64,000 nucleotides of DNA from PALSA-612 sp963776735 (GTDB taxonomy: Bacteria > Actinomycetota > Thermoleophilia > Gaiellales > Gaiellaceae), in assembly GCA_963776735.1 (NCBI GenBank), contig CAVZNV010000016.1, forward strand, positions 248,001 to 312,000, read 5' to 3'. Below the pieces are notes generated by a model. That model was not told the origin of the DNA, did not search any database, and saw only the letters and a program-made list of their open reading frames with translations. Made by a program: the position numbers and the translations under genes. Shown one piece after another: positions 50,778 through 58,488 of this stretch (the stretch's first letter is position 1; each line of letters opens with the position of its first letter).

Positions 50778-51538
50778 TGATGAGCGTCACGCGTGTAGAG
50801 CACGTCATGGGCATGCCGGTCGTCGTCGACGTCCGCGACGAGCACGCCCACGAAGGGCATGTCGATGCCCTCTTCGCATGGCTTCGGGTCGTCGACGCGA
50901 CCTTCAGCACATACCGCGACGACAGCGACATCAGCCTGCTGAACCGCGGCGAGATCGCTCGCGACGACCTCGAGCCCGAGGTCCGCGTCGTGCTCGACCG
51001 GTGCGAGCGGCTCAAGCTGGAGACGGGGGGCTACTTCGATGCCTCGGCAGCGGAGCCCGGCCGCCTCGATCCGTCGGGCCTCGTCAAGGGCTGGTCGATC
51101 GAGCGCGGCGCCCGGATCCTCGACGGCTTCGGTCTCGCGAACTACGCCATCAACGCCGGCGGCGATCTCGTCGTGCGCGGCGGCGCGCTGCCCGACAGGC
51201 GCTGGCGCGTCGGCATCCGGCATCCGCTGCTGTCCGACGCGGTCGCGGCCGTGCTCGAGGTGACCGACCTCGCCGTGGCCACGTCCGGCGCGTACGAGCG
51301 CGGCGAGCACGTGCTCGACCCGTTCACGCGCCGTCCCCCGAGCGGCGTGCTCTCCGTGACCGTCGCAGGCCCCGACCTCGGCACGGCGGACGCGTACGCC
51401 ACCGCGGCCTTCGCGATGGGCCGGAAGGGCGCGCACTGGACGGCCCGCCTTCCGGGCGGCTACGAGGCGATGACCGTGCTCGAGGACCGAACGGTGCTCT
51501 CGACGCCCGGCTTCGAGTCGCTCGCCGACGCCGCCTGA
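50777..51538 (+). CDS. apbE: FAD:protein FMN transferase (ApbE family)
   Basis: This 253-residue enzyme transfers FMN from FAD to a Thr of target proteins. Conserved parts are GMPVVVDV, FSTYRDDSDISLLNRGE, the DPSGLVKGWSIERGARIL loop, NAGGDLVVRGG and the metal-binding DAYATAAFAMGR. No clear lipoprotein signal is present, so it may act in the cytoplasm or depend on the neighbouring start (the first two codons are both Met). The partner FMN-binding protein is immediately upstream. Confidence 0.88.
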   Translation: MMSVTRVEHVMGMPVVVDVRDEHAHEGHVDALFAWLRVVDATFSTYRDDSDISLLNRGEIARDDLEPEVRVVLDRCERLKLETGGYFDASAAEPGRLDPSGLVKGWSIERGARILDGFGLANYAINAGGDLVVRGGALPDRRWRVGIRHPLLSDAVAAVLEVTDLAVATSGAYERGEHVLDPFTRRPPSGVLSVTVAGPDLGTADAYATAAFAMGRKGAHWTARLPGGYEAMTVLEDRTVLSTPGFESLADAA

Positions 51539-51570
51539 CCGGGCCTGGCAGAGTGCCGGTCGTGGCGACG

Positions 51571-51978
51571 ATGGCCGATTTGGACGAGCTGGCCATGGCC
51601 ATGCCGCTGACGACGAAGGAGGTCACGGACGACGGCCGGCCCTCGTACCACGTCCACGGGAAGCTCTACTGCTTCCATCGCGGCCGCCGGCCCGACGCCG
51701 TGGACGAGAACGGCGAGCGCCTCGCGGACGTGCTCATGTTCCGCGTCGCCGACCTGGACGTGAAGGAGCTGCTGCTCTCGGACGACCGCGACGTGTACTT
51801 CACGACCCCGCACTTCCGCGGCTACCCGGCCGTGCTGATGCGGATCCCCGACCTCGCCCGCATCGACCGCGACGAATTGCGGGACCTCGTCGCCGAGGCA
51901 TGGCTCACGCGCGCGCAGAAACGCGTGGCCAAAGCCTGGCTGGCGGCGTTCGGCCCCGCTGACGAGGCGGACGAGTAG
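51571..51978 (+). CDS. MmcQ/YjbR family protein
   Basis: This 135-residue protein fits the MmcQ/YjbR fold (cysteine-motif-free DNA-binding-like superfamily): PLTTKEVTDDGRPSYHVHGK, FYxxxPHF-type YFTTPHFRGYPAVLMRIPDL, and the closing LVAEAWLTRAQKRVAKAWLA helix. Its cellular role is unknown. GTG at 51562 is an alternative start with a CAGAGT box 13 bases upstream. It converges on the HIT-like gene. Confidence 0.75.
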   Translation: MADLDELAMAMPLTTKEVTDDGRPSYHVHGKLYCFHRGRRPDAVDENGERLADVLMFRVADLDVKELLLSDDRDVYFTTPHFRGYPAVLMRIPDLARIDRDELRDLVAEAWLTRAQKRVAKAWLAAFGPADEADE

Positions 51979-51981
51979 GGC

Positions 51982-52482
51982 TCACATCGCCGCCGCGATG
52001 CGCCCGGCTGCGGCCGCGAGTTCCTCGTCGGGCACGTTCGGCAGCACGTCCTCCCAGAGCGGCAGCATCATCCCGCTCGCCTCGAGCATCCCGAGCGGCC
52101 GCGGCAGCATCCACACGTGGAAGTGCGAGCCGCCGTCGCCCCAGCGGTAGAGGTGGACGCGGGCGACGTCGTCGAGCGCGGTCAGCATCGCCTTCTCGAC
52201 CCGGGCGACGACTCGGCCGAAGTCCTTCGCGAGCGGCTCGGGCAGGTCCAAGAACGAGTCGACGTGCTCCTTGCTCGCGAGCCAGACCGCCCCGGGCAGG
52301 CTCCCGCCCACGGGCGGATGGAGCGTCCAGTTGTCGTCCGACCACACGGCCTTCGTCGCCTTGCCGGTGCAGATGCCGCACGGCGGACCGCCGGGCTCGC
52401 CGCGCCTCGGCGGCTCGGGAATCAGGCGCTCGCCCGGGTCGCGAGGGGTGAGCGGCTCCTGATACGGAAGGGTCATGGTCAT
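51982..52482 (-). CDS. HIT-like protein with degenerate histidine triad
   Basis: This 166-residue protein has an N-terminal CGICTGKATKAVWSDDNWTL and the phrase GGSHFHVWMLPRPLGMLEAS near the C-terminus. The HIT signature HxHxHxx is only partly kept (HFHVW, third His replaced), so nucleotidyl-hydrolase activity is uncertain. The Shine-Dalgarno GGAAAGGAG precedes the ATG, which overlaps the TetR-gene stop (ATGA). The TetR regulator probably controls it. Confidence 0.65.
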   Translation of the reverse strand: MTMTLPYQEPLTPRDPGERLIPEPPRRGEPGGPPCGICTGKATKAVWSDDNWTLHPPVGGSLPGAVWLASKEHVDSFLDLPEPLAKDFGRVVARVEKAMLTALDDVARVHLYRWGDGGSHFHVWMLPRPLGMLEASGMMLPLWEDVLPNVPDEELAAAAGRIAAAM

Positions 52483-53060
52483 TGCTGCTCCTTTCCGGCG
52501 ATGCCGTCGAGAACGACGCCGATGACGGCAGCGCGCGCTTTCTCCGGGGGCCAGTCGTGGCGTCCGCGGAGGTGGACGTAGGGCCACGCGACGGCGTTGA
52601 ACGCGAGGTCGGCGGTGGTGACCTCGTCGCGGGCGAGCGTGAGCGAGCGGTCTGCGACGCCGTCACGCAGGAAGACGATGAAGGGGTGCAGGTAGTCCGG
52701 CGGCTGGCCCGGCGCTGTTTCCTGATGGAAGGCCTCGTCCGTCGCCAGCATCAGGGGCAGATGCCGGTCGAGGAGGTCGCAGAGCGCCTCGAGGCCTTTC
52801 ACCAGGCGTTCGCGGCCGGTTCCGCCCGCCGTGAGGATCGGATACATCGACGCGCGGAAGTCATCGGCCAGCTCACCGACGAGCGCTCCGACCAGCACCT
52901 CGCGGCTCAGCCCCTGCCGCCAGAGCGTCGATCGCGCCCGGCCGGCGGCCTCGGCGACCCGCTCGAGCGTCAGCCCATCCCACCCCCGCTCACGGAGCAC
53001 GTCGATCGTGGCCCGGCGGAGGCCCTCGTCGACGCGAGGGGGCGCGGCTGCTTCGCTCAT
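52479..53060 (-). CDS. TetR-family transcriptional regulator
   Basis: A 193-residue protein starting MSEAAAPPRVDEGLRRATID. The helix-turn-helix is in LTLERVAEAAGRARSTLWRQ, and the remainder is the ligand/dimer domain with WPYVHLRGRHDWPPEKARAA near the end. The ATG at 53060 was chosen; an upstream ATG (53078) would lie inside the palindrome. The gene is coupled to the HIT-like gene, and an operator overlaps its start, indicating autorepression. Confidence 0.85.
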   Translation of the reverse strand: MSEAAAPPRVDEGLRRATIDVLRERGWDGLTLERVAEAAGRARSTLWRQGLSREVLVGALVGELADDFRASMYPILTAGGTGRERLVKGLEALCDLLDRHLPLMLATDEAFHQETAPGQPPDYLHPFIVFLRDGVADRSLTLARDEVTTADLAFNAVAWPYVHLRGRHDWPPEKARAAVIGVVLDGIAGKEQQ

Positions 53061-53078
53061 GCAACAGCAGTGTTGCAT
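53059..53078. promoter_or_regulatory. Operator palindrome for the TetR regulator
   Basis: ATGCAACA-GCAG-TGTTGCAT is a perfect 8-bp inverted repeat with a 4-base spacer, overlapping the start codon of the TetR gene. The size and symmetry fit a TetR dimer site. Confidence 0.7.
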
Positions 53079-53111
53079 ACCCGCAGCGAGGAACGCAAGC
53101 GCCGCGAGGGC

Positions 53112-53117
53112 TAAACT
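53112..53117 (+). promoter_or_regulatory. -10 box of tRNA-Thr
   Basis: TAAACT lies 16 bases before the tRNA 5' end. The -35 region is weak. Confidence 0.4.
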
Positions 53118-53127
53118 CTGTCCGCAC

Positions 53128-53200
53128 GCCCTCTTAGCTCAGTTGGTAGAGCACCTCCATGGTAAGGAGGGGGTCGACGGTTCGAGTCCGTCAGAGGGCT
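53128..53200 (+). tRNA. tRNA-Thr (GGU)
   Basis: Acceptor GCCCTCT pairs with AGAGGGC, D arm GCTCAGTTGGTAGAGC, anticodon stem CCTCC/GGAGG with loop ATGGTAA (anticodon GGT), and T arm GACGG/CCGTC with TTCGAGT. Discriminator T; CCA not encoded. Confidence 0.95.
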
Positions 53201-53278
53201 TCGCAGAGTCCGAGCAAATCGGGCGTTTTGCACAGGACCCTCTACCGAGCTAACGAAGTCCTACTACTAGGTTTCCGC

Positions 53279-53774
53279 GTGAAGATCTTCAATCTCAGCG
53301 CAGACGATTGGGATCGCACGGAAGAGCGCGAGGGCTGGCGCTTCAAGGACGCCTGGGTCGGCGCGCACACCGACGCCGAACTGATCGGCGCGAGCATGTA
53401 CGAAGTCGAGCCGGGTAACAAGCAGGGGCCATTTCACACCCACCACGCGAACGAGGAATGGGTGATCGTCCTCCGGGGCGAGCCGACGCTCCGCACGCAC
53501 GAGGGCGAGCAGCAACTGCGGGAGGGCGACGTCGTCGCGTTCCCGCGCGGCAAGGAGGGCGCGCACCAGAATCCGCAACGACACGGACGCGCCCGTCCGC
53601 GTCCTCATGCTCTCCACGCTGATCGCGCCGGACATCGTCGAGTACCTCGACACGGGCAAGATCGGCGCGCGGAGCGTCGCCGGCGAGCGGATCATCTTCG
53701 CTCGCCCCGGGCCTGAGCTCGAATACTGGGAAGGCGAGGACAGAGCCACTTCCGGCGTACCATCACCGCGATGA
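53279..53774 (+). CDS. Cupin-domain protein, frameshifted
   Basis: A single-domain cupin: GPFHTHHANEEWVIVLRGEP is the first metal motif and EGDVVAFPRGKEGAHQ the second. The frame breaks at 53570-53571, where one extra A sits between CAG and ATC. The continuing frame gives IRNDTDAPVRVLMLSTLIAP and ends EYWEGEDRATSGVPSPR. Joined length is 165 codons plus one base. The GTG start follows the TAGGTT box by 11 bases. Substrate unknown; likely a small-molecule-binding or isomerase-type cupin. Confidence 0.7.
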
Positions 53775-53795
53775 TTTCGAATCGGCTCGATCGTT

Positions 53796-54044
53796 TTGCG
53801 CGTGGACGATCTGGAGCGCCAGACGGAATTCTGGGAGGCGTCACTCGGCCACGTGCGCCGGGACAGTGGTGAAAGCGTTCGCGGTCGTGATCCCGACCGG
53901 TGCGGAAGCGCCGCCGGCCGGGTCCCGAGACGAGTCCGCGACCTTTTGCGAATCGACGTCTACGCAGCAGGCGACGATGCCAGGTCGAGATGCTGGCTCG
54001 CTGAGCCTTCTCCGCCGTTCAGCAAAGACCTACTCCTACGATAG
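53796..54044 (+). pseudogene. Remnant of a VOC/glyoxalase-like gene
   Basis: VDDLERQTEFWEASLGHVRR is a typical VOC (vicinal oxygen chelate) opening, and RIDVYAAGDDA near 53950 matches the LHLDVYA segment usual in this family. The sequence between them reads FAVVIPTGAEAPPAG in a different frame, and the C-terminal half is missing. This is a decayed fragment between the cupin and RuBisCO-like genes. Confidence 0.5.
54037..54042 (+). promoter_or_regulatory. -10 box of the RuBisCO-like gene
   Basis: TACGAT is 13 bases before the GTG start, again the leaderless spacing. Confidence 0.4.
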
Positions 54045-54049
54045 AGGCC

Positions 54050-54958
54050 GTGCGGGCGGTGTTCGACCTTCGGCCGGTGGAGTGGGCCGAGACGCTCGCG
54101 GTGCTGCAGTCCGTCAGCCTTGCCGACGTTCGGTCGGAGGCGCGTGCGCGGGTGGTCGACGTCGACGGGACCCGCGTCACCTTCGACTTTCCTGCGCTCG
54201 ACGGCGAGACCTCGGCCGAGCAGCTGCTCGCAGCCTGCATCGCGGGCGAGTGGGCCGACCGCGGCGACTTCGAGTCCTGCAGGCTCCTCTCCGTCGAGTG
54301 GCCGGACGGCTTCCCGGGACCGGCGTTCGGCGCCGTCCCGGGCGTGGCGATCGGCGCCATCCTCAAGCCGGCGCTCGGGCTCTCGCCGGCTGAAGCAGGC
54401 CGAACGGCAGCGCGACTCGTCGAGCTCGGCGCGACGCTGATCAAGGACGACGAGCTGCAGCGGTCGTCGCCCGAGCGCGTACGGGCCGTGCGCGCTGCGA
54501 TCCCTGATCACGTCCTCTACGCCGCGAACGTCACGGGTCTGGATGCCGAAGCGATCGTCGCCGCCGGCGCCAACGCCCTGATGGTGAACGCCTTCGTCGC
54601 CGGCATGGGCTCGATCGCGCGCCTGCGCGAGCTCGGGCTGCCGCTGTTCGTCCATCGCGTCGGCTCTGCCTTCATGCGCCGCAGCGACCGCGTGTCCGTG
54701 AGCGCGGGCGTGCTCGCAGAGCTGACGCGCCTCCTCGGAGCCGACTACGTCCAGACAGGTTCGTTCTCCCCGCGCATGTTCGACACGGACGACGAGGTGC
54801 ACGAGCAGATCGCTGCCTGCCACGACGACCTCGGCGGCGTCGCGCATGCGACGGCCGTGATCGGAGGCGGAGTCGGCCCGGCGAACGCGGACGAGACGCT
54901 CGAGCGTGCCGGCGTCCGCGACGGCGTCATGCTCCTGTACGGCTCGGCTGCGTACTGA
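54050..54958 (+). CDS. RuBisCO-like protein (form IV type), short
   Basis: GAILKPALGLSPAEAGRTAA corresponds to the loop bearing RuBisCO Lys175 (here Lys106). LGATLIKDDELQRSSPERVR holds the carbamylated-Lys/metal motif KDDE (Lys132, Asp134, Glu135), with the same 26-residue spacing as in RuBisCO. HRVG at His202 matches the loop-5 His-Arg, and VIGGGVGPAN and LLYGSAAY occupy the phosphate-binding ends. The Lys334 loop is not conserved (ADYVQTGSFSPRM), so CO2 fixation is unlikely. Form IV relatives are enolases or isomerases in sulfur or sugar-phosphate metabolism. At 302 residues it is about 100 shorter than usual, mainly in the N-terminal domain. Confidence 0.8.
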   Translation: MRAVFDLRPVEWAETLAVLQSVSLADVRSEARARVVDVDGTRVTFDFPALDGETSAEQLLAACIAGEWADRGDFESCRLLSVEWPDGFPGPAFGAVPGVAIGAILKPALGLSPAEAGRTAARLVELGATLIKDDELQRSSPERVRAVRAAIPDHVLYAANVTGLDAEAIVAAGANALMVNAFVAGMGSIARLRELGLPLFVHRVGSAFMRRSDRVSVSAGVLAELTRLLGADYVQTGSFSPRMFDTDDEVHEQIAACHDDLGGVAHATAVIGGGVGPANADETLERAGVRDGVMLLYGSAAY

Positions 54959-55000
54959 GCCGAGCTTCCCTGGCCGTTACCGAACCCTTAGGGATCGATT

Positions 55001-56047
55001 ATGAGATCGAGGCAACACTGGGTCATGACGACTTGCCTCAGACGCGTGGTGTTGCCGGTCGTCGTGGCGTGTGCGGCGCTCGCCGCCTCGGGGGTGGCCG
55101 CGGGCGCTGCGCCGTCTGTTCCCGCGATCAGCGATCTCGCAGCTTGGGCCGCCTCAGGCTCGCACGTAGCGTTTGCCGGCACGGTCGACGGCCGGGACGG
55201 GCTGTGGGTGGAGACATTCGGGTCGAACCGGCCGCGTCTGCTCTCAACACACTGCGGCGAGGGGAACGCGCCGAGCGAGCTGGCGCCCGGGCCGAACGGC
55301 AGCTGGGCGTGCCTGACCGCCGTCGTCGGCAACACCGAGGCGTTCTACGCGGTCGACCTCGTCCTCGCGAACGGCTCTGTCCGTCACGTCGCCAAAGGTG
55401 ACGGCTCGACCCCGATCCCGCAGATCCTCGGCGACGGCACCTTCCTCGGCTACCTGCGCGTGACGGCGACCGGCGTCGTCCAGCTGTTCCGGATCACGTC
55501 GTCGGGCCACGCCGTACGCGTCGCAAACCTCCCCGGTGTGTCGGCGATCGGAACCGCCTCGGCCGACTCGGCCGACCCGGCCGTGGCGATTGCGGACGGA
55601 ACGCTGGCCGTCCCGCAGGTGAACGGCGACGTCGCCGTCTTCACGACGACCGGAGCGCCGCTGGCGACGATCGCGGCTCACGCTGCCTCGGTTGCAGTCA
55701 CCGGAGACCGCGTCGCCGTCCGCACCCGCACCCGGCGACTCGTCGTCTACGGGCTCCACGGCGGACTCGTGCACAGCTGGCCGCTCGGCGCGACGAGCTT
55801 CACGAACGGTCTCGCCGCCTTCGACGGCTACGCCGCCTACATCGGCGCGGACAAGGCCGTCCGCGTCGTCAAGCTCACCAACGGGAACGACCGCATCGTC
55901 GCCCGGGCCGGCACCGGCTGGTTCTGGAACGGCGTCAGCCTCCAGGCAGCCGGCCTCGTCGCCCCGCTCACGACCGAGCACGGCAAGAGCTTCGTCGAGA
56001 CGGTGCAGTTCGTGCCGATGCCCACCGTGCGCCGGGCGTTCGGCTAG
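55001..56047 (+). CDS. Secreted beta-propeller-like protein
   Basis: This 348-residue protein has a signal peptide (VVLPVVVACAALAASGVAAG). The mature part shows repeated beta-blade patterns (WAASGSHVAFAGTVDGRDGL, FYAVDLVLANGSVRHVAK, GDVAVFTTTGAPLATIAAHA, DRVAVRTRTRRLVVYGLHGG), like TolB/WD40-type propellers. No catalytic motif is visible; a binding role outside the cell is likely. A TAGGGA box lies 12 bases before the ATG. Confidence 0.65.
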   Translation: MRSRQHWVMTTCLRRVVLPVVVACAALAASGVAAGAAPSVPAISDLAAWAASGSHVAFAGTVDGRDGLWVETFGSNRPRLLSTHCGEGNAPSELAPGPNGSWACLTAVVGNTEAFYAVDLVLANGSVRHVAKGDGSTPIPQILGDGTFLGYLRVTATGVVQLFRITSSGHAVRVANLPGVSAIGTASADSADPAVAIADGTLAVPQVNGDVAVFTTTGAPLATIAAHAASVAVTGDRVAVRTRTRRLVVYGLHGGLVHSWPLGATSFTNGLAAFDGYAAYIGADKAVRVVKLTNGNDRIVARAGTGWFWNGVSLQAAGLVAPLTTEHGKSFVETVQFVPMPTVRRAFG

Positions 56048-56688
56048 TCCTCGTCCGCCGCCTTGCCGTCGGGCGGCGGGTGGTTCTTGTCGCCGGGCAT
56101 CAGCAGCTCGTCGATGCACCGCGTCCAGTCGACCCGCACGGCTGCCTTGCCGTCGTAGCAGATCTGCAGGACCCAGCAGAACACGCCGGCCGGCCATTTG
56201 TTCTTCGGCCATGTGTTCGCTTTGGGCGGGTTCCAGTTGTCCTGTCCCCCGGACTTGAGAAGCGCCCGAGCGAGATCGAGGATCTTGCCGTGATGCCAGC
56301 AGATGACGATGCCGGCATTCGAGTATGACGAGCCCGCGATGTCGGACGCCGGGCCTGCGAGCCTGTGGACCAGCGTCTGGAAGTCGTCATTCGAGATGTC
56401 TGTCTCGAACGGCGCCTTCGGGTGCGCGTTCGCGACGAGCTGGACCGTTTGGTGCGGGCGGTAGCTCGCGGTGCTGTCCGCTGCTGCAAACAGGTGGGTC
56501 AGCGTGAACGGCGTCGAATCCGAGTCACCGACCCTCGTGACGCGGTACTTCTTGAAGTAGTCGACGTAGCACTGCGCGCGCTTCCAGCCGACGTCGTTCA
56601 GGAACGGGTCGTCGCCGTCCTCGTCGGCGTCCTGGGGGTTGTCCTTCTCCCCGTGCCGGACGAGAAGAATCGTGGTGTTGTCGAGCAT
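56044..56688 (-). CDS. Histidine phosphatase superfamily protein
   Basis: This 214-residue protein begins MLDNTTILLVRHGEKDNPQD. The catalytic RHG motif is at residues 11-13 and a second His occurs in AGIVICWHHGKILDLARALL. Both match the phosphoglycerate-mutase-like phosphatase fold. The substrate is unknown. It overlaps the end of the convergent beta-propeller gene by 4 bases. GGAGGG precedes the start. Confidence 0.75.
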   Translation of the reverse strand: MLDNTTILLVRHGEKDNPQDADEDGDDPFLNDVGWKRAQCYVDYFKKYRVTRVGDSDSTPFTLTHLFAAADSTASYRPHQTVQLVANAHPKAPFETDISNDDFQTLVHRLAGPASDIAGSSYSNAGIVICWHHGKILDLARALLKSGGQDNWNPPKANTWPKNKWPAGVFCWVLQICYDGKAAVRVDWTRCIDELLMPGDKNHPPPDGKAADED

Positions 56689-56743
56689 GTGCCCTCCTTG
56701 TGGTGACCGAGATCCTAAGGGCTGGTACTCCAGCTTTCAGGCA

Positions 56744-56777
56744 GTTCAGGGGCCGACGAAGCGGTCGACCCCTGAAC
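56744..56777 (-). terminator. Hairpin terminator after the PepSY-like gene
   Basis: GTTCAGGGG...CCCCTGAAC forms a 9-bp outer stem, with an inner CCGAC/GGTCG pairing, just downstream of the minus-strand gene ending at 56786. Confidence 0.55.
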
Positions 56778-56785
56778 GCTTTGGC

Positions 56786-57187
56786 CTAGCCCGTCGGCGG
56801 CGGGCCGCCGTGGCCCTGCATCACGGCGAACGAGCTGTCGAGATGCACCTCGACGGTGCTGCCGTCTGACTTGGTCACGGTGACCTCGTAGCCGGTCTGG
56901 GAGTAGTCCGTGGTGACGGCGCCGGCGGTGCCGCCGCCGACCGCCTTCACCGCGGCCGCCTGGGCCTTCGTGGCCGCGGAGCCGGTCACCGCCTTCTCCG
57001 CGTCCTCGTGGGCCGCGGTGCCGTGGGCGGGCATCGACGGAGGCGCCTGGGCGGTGGGCGCCTGGGTAGTGGTGGGCGTGGTCGTCGTCGTGCCCTGCGA
57101 CGAGGCGGCGTCGGCGATCGCCGACCCGCCGACCGCGAGGGCCGCGACCGCGACCACCCCTGCCAGCAGCTTCTTCAGATTCGACAC
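56786..57187 (-). CDS. Secreted PepSY-like domain protein
   Basis: A 133-residue protein with a GTG start preceded by GGAG. The signal peptide is LLAGVVAVAALAVGGSAIAD. A Thr/Pro/Ala-rich linker is followed by a small alpha-beta domain (EDAEKAVTGSAATKAQAAAV, YEVTVTKSDGSTVEVHLDSS), the helix-strand pattern of PepSY domains. Such domains often inhibit proteases or bind cell-surface partners. No protease gene is adjacent. Confidence 0.65.
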   Translation of the reverse strand: MSNLKKLLAGVVAVAALAVGGSAIADAASSQGTTTTTPTTTQAPTAQAPPSMPAHGTAAHEDAEKAVTGSAATKAQAAAVKAVGGGTAGAVTTDYSQTGYEVTVTKSDGSTVEVHLDSSFAVMQGHGGPPPTG

Positions 57188-57299
57188 GGTGTTCTCCGTC
57201 CTTTCGGTCGTCCGGGGCTGAACCCGGGTACACGACCAGCGTGCGGCCACGGTCTCAGAGCCCGGTTCGAGGGCCCTGAGATTCCGCGAAGAACCGGAG

Positions 57300-57947
57300 C
57301 TAGGACGTCTTGCGCACGTACGTGTAGTGCGCGACAGCGGGCGAGCTCGTGAGCGAGACGCACTCGTAGCCGGCCAGCGCCTCGCCGAGCCCGTCGAGGA
57401 GCTTCTCGCCCGCTCCGAGCAGAACCGGCGAGACGTTCAGCGCCATCCGGTCGACGAGCCCGGCAGCGAGATACTGGCGCACGGTCGCCGCGCCGCCGCC
57501 GATCGAGATGTCGCCGTCGCCCGCCGCGGCGCGCGCCCGCTCGAGCGCCGCCTCGATCCCGTCGGTCACGAAGTGGAAGGTCGTCCCGCCCTCCATCTCG
57601 ACCGGCTCGCGCGGGAAGTGGGTCAGCACGAACACGGGAGTGTGGTACGGCGGATCGTCGCCCCACCAGCCCTTCCAGGAGTCGTCCGGCCACTCGCCGC
57701 GCACCGGGCCGAACATGTTCCGGCCCATGATCACGGCGCCCGTGCCGCGGCTCCAGGAGCCCGCATGCTCGTCGTCGTCGCCCGTGGTGCCTCCCTCCTC
57801 CCCCTGCATCTCGTGGAACGTCCGCGTCGCGAAGACCCACTCGTGGAGCGCACGACCGCCGACGCCGAGCGGGTTCTCGAGGCTCTGGTCCGGGCCGGCG
57901 GCGTACCCGTCCAGCGACATGCTCAGGCTCAGCTTGAGCTCGCCCAT
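57300..57947 (-). CDS. RibD C-terminal/dihydrofolate reductase-like protein
   Basis: This 215-residue protein begins LKLSLSMSLDGYAAGPDQSL, has GAVIMGRNMFGPVRGEWPDD and ends with the SIGGGAATVRQYLAAGLVDR then MALNVSPVLLGAGEKLLDGL motif, the pattern of the DHFR-like RibD-C family common in Actinomycetota. A reductase acting on an unknown substrate is likely. It lies 2 bases after the VOC gene, forming a two-gene unit. Confidence 0.8.
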   Translation of the reverse strand: MGELKLSLSMSLDGYAAGPDQSLENPLGVGGRALHEWVFATRTFHEMQGEEGGTTGDDDEHAGSWSRGTGAVIMGRNMFGPVRGEWPDDSWKGWWGDDPPYHTPVFVLTHFPREPVEMEGGTTFHFVTDGIEAALERARAAAGDGDISIGGGAATVRQYLAAGLVDRMALNVSPVLLGAGEKLLDGLGEALAGYECVSLTSSPAVAHYTYVRKTS

Positions 57948-57949
57948 CG

Positions 57950-58417
57950 CTACGCCGCCGCCCGCTCGAGCTCGGCGATGTCGATCTTCCGCATGTTCAG
58001 CATCGCCCCCATCACGCGCTGCGCCTTCTCCCGGTCGGCGCCGCTGAGCAGCTCCGGCAGGCGCGAGGGCACGATCTGCCAGGAGAGGCCAAAGCGGTCC
58101 TTGAGCCAGCCGCAGGGGCCTTCCTCGCCGCAGTCGGAGAGCGCGCTCCAGTAGTGGTCGACCTCGTCCTGCGAGACGCAGTCGACCTGGAACGAGATCG
58201 CCTCGCTGAACGCGAACTCGGGGCCGCCGTTCAGCGCGAGAAACGTCTTGCCGTCGAGCTCGAAGCTGACGGTCATGACGCTGCCGGGCTCGCGCGGCCC
58301 GGCTTCGCCGTAACGCGAGACGTGAACGATGCGCGAGTTCGGGAAGACGGACACGTAGAAGTTCGCAGCCTCTTCGCCCTCGGTGTCGAACCAGAGACAG
58401 GGGGTCAGCTCGGGCAT
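57950..58417 (-). CDS. VOC/PhnB-like protein (3-demethylubiquinone-type domain)
   Basis: The 155-residue protein begins MPELTPCLWFDTEGEEAANF, and its FYVSVFPNSRIVHVSRYGEA and GPCGWLKDRFGLSWQIVPSR segments are diagnostic of the PhnB/3-dmu-9_3-mt fold. Family members are often resistance- or stress-linked but poorly characterised. It is co-transcribed with the RibD-C-like gene. Confidence 0.85.
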   Translation of the reverse strand: MPELTPCLWFDTEGEEAANFYVSVFPNSRIVHVSRYGEAGPREPGSVMTVSFELDGKTFLALNGGPEFAFSEAISFQVDCVSQDEVDHYWSALSDCGEEGPCGWLKDRFGLSWQIVPSRLPELLSGADREKAQRVMGAMLNMRKIDIAELERAAA

Positions 58418-58475
58418 GTCGGTCCTTTCGGTTGCTTTCCTTCTCGACCGCCGGGCCGGCCGAAACTCATCGCCC

Positions 58476-58481
58476 TAGACT
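58476..58481 (+). promoter_or_regulatory. -10 box of the 58489 membrane gene
   Basis: TAGACT, 13 bases before the ATG, leaderless spacing. Confidence 0.35.
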
Positions 58482-58488
58482 CACGCCG

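Noticed and set aside
54050..54958. Genuine CO2-fixing RuBisCO
   Set aside because: The Lys334 loop is missing, the N-terminal domain is short, and no phosphoribulokinase or Calvin-cycle gene is nearby.
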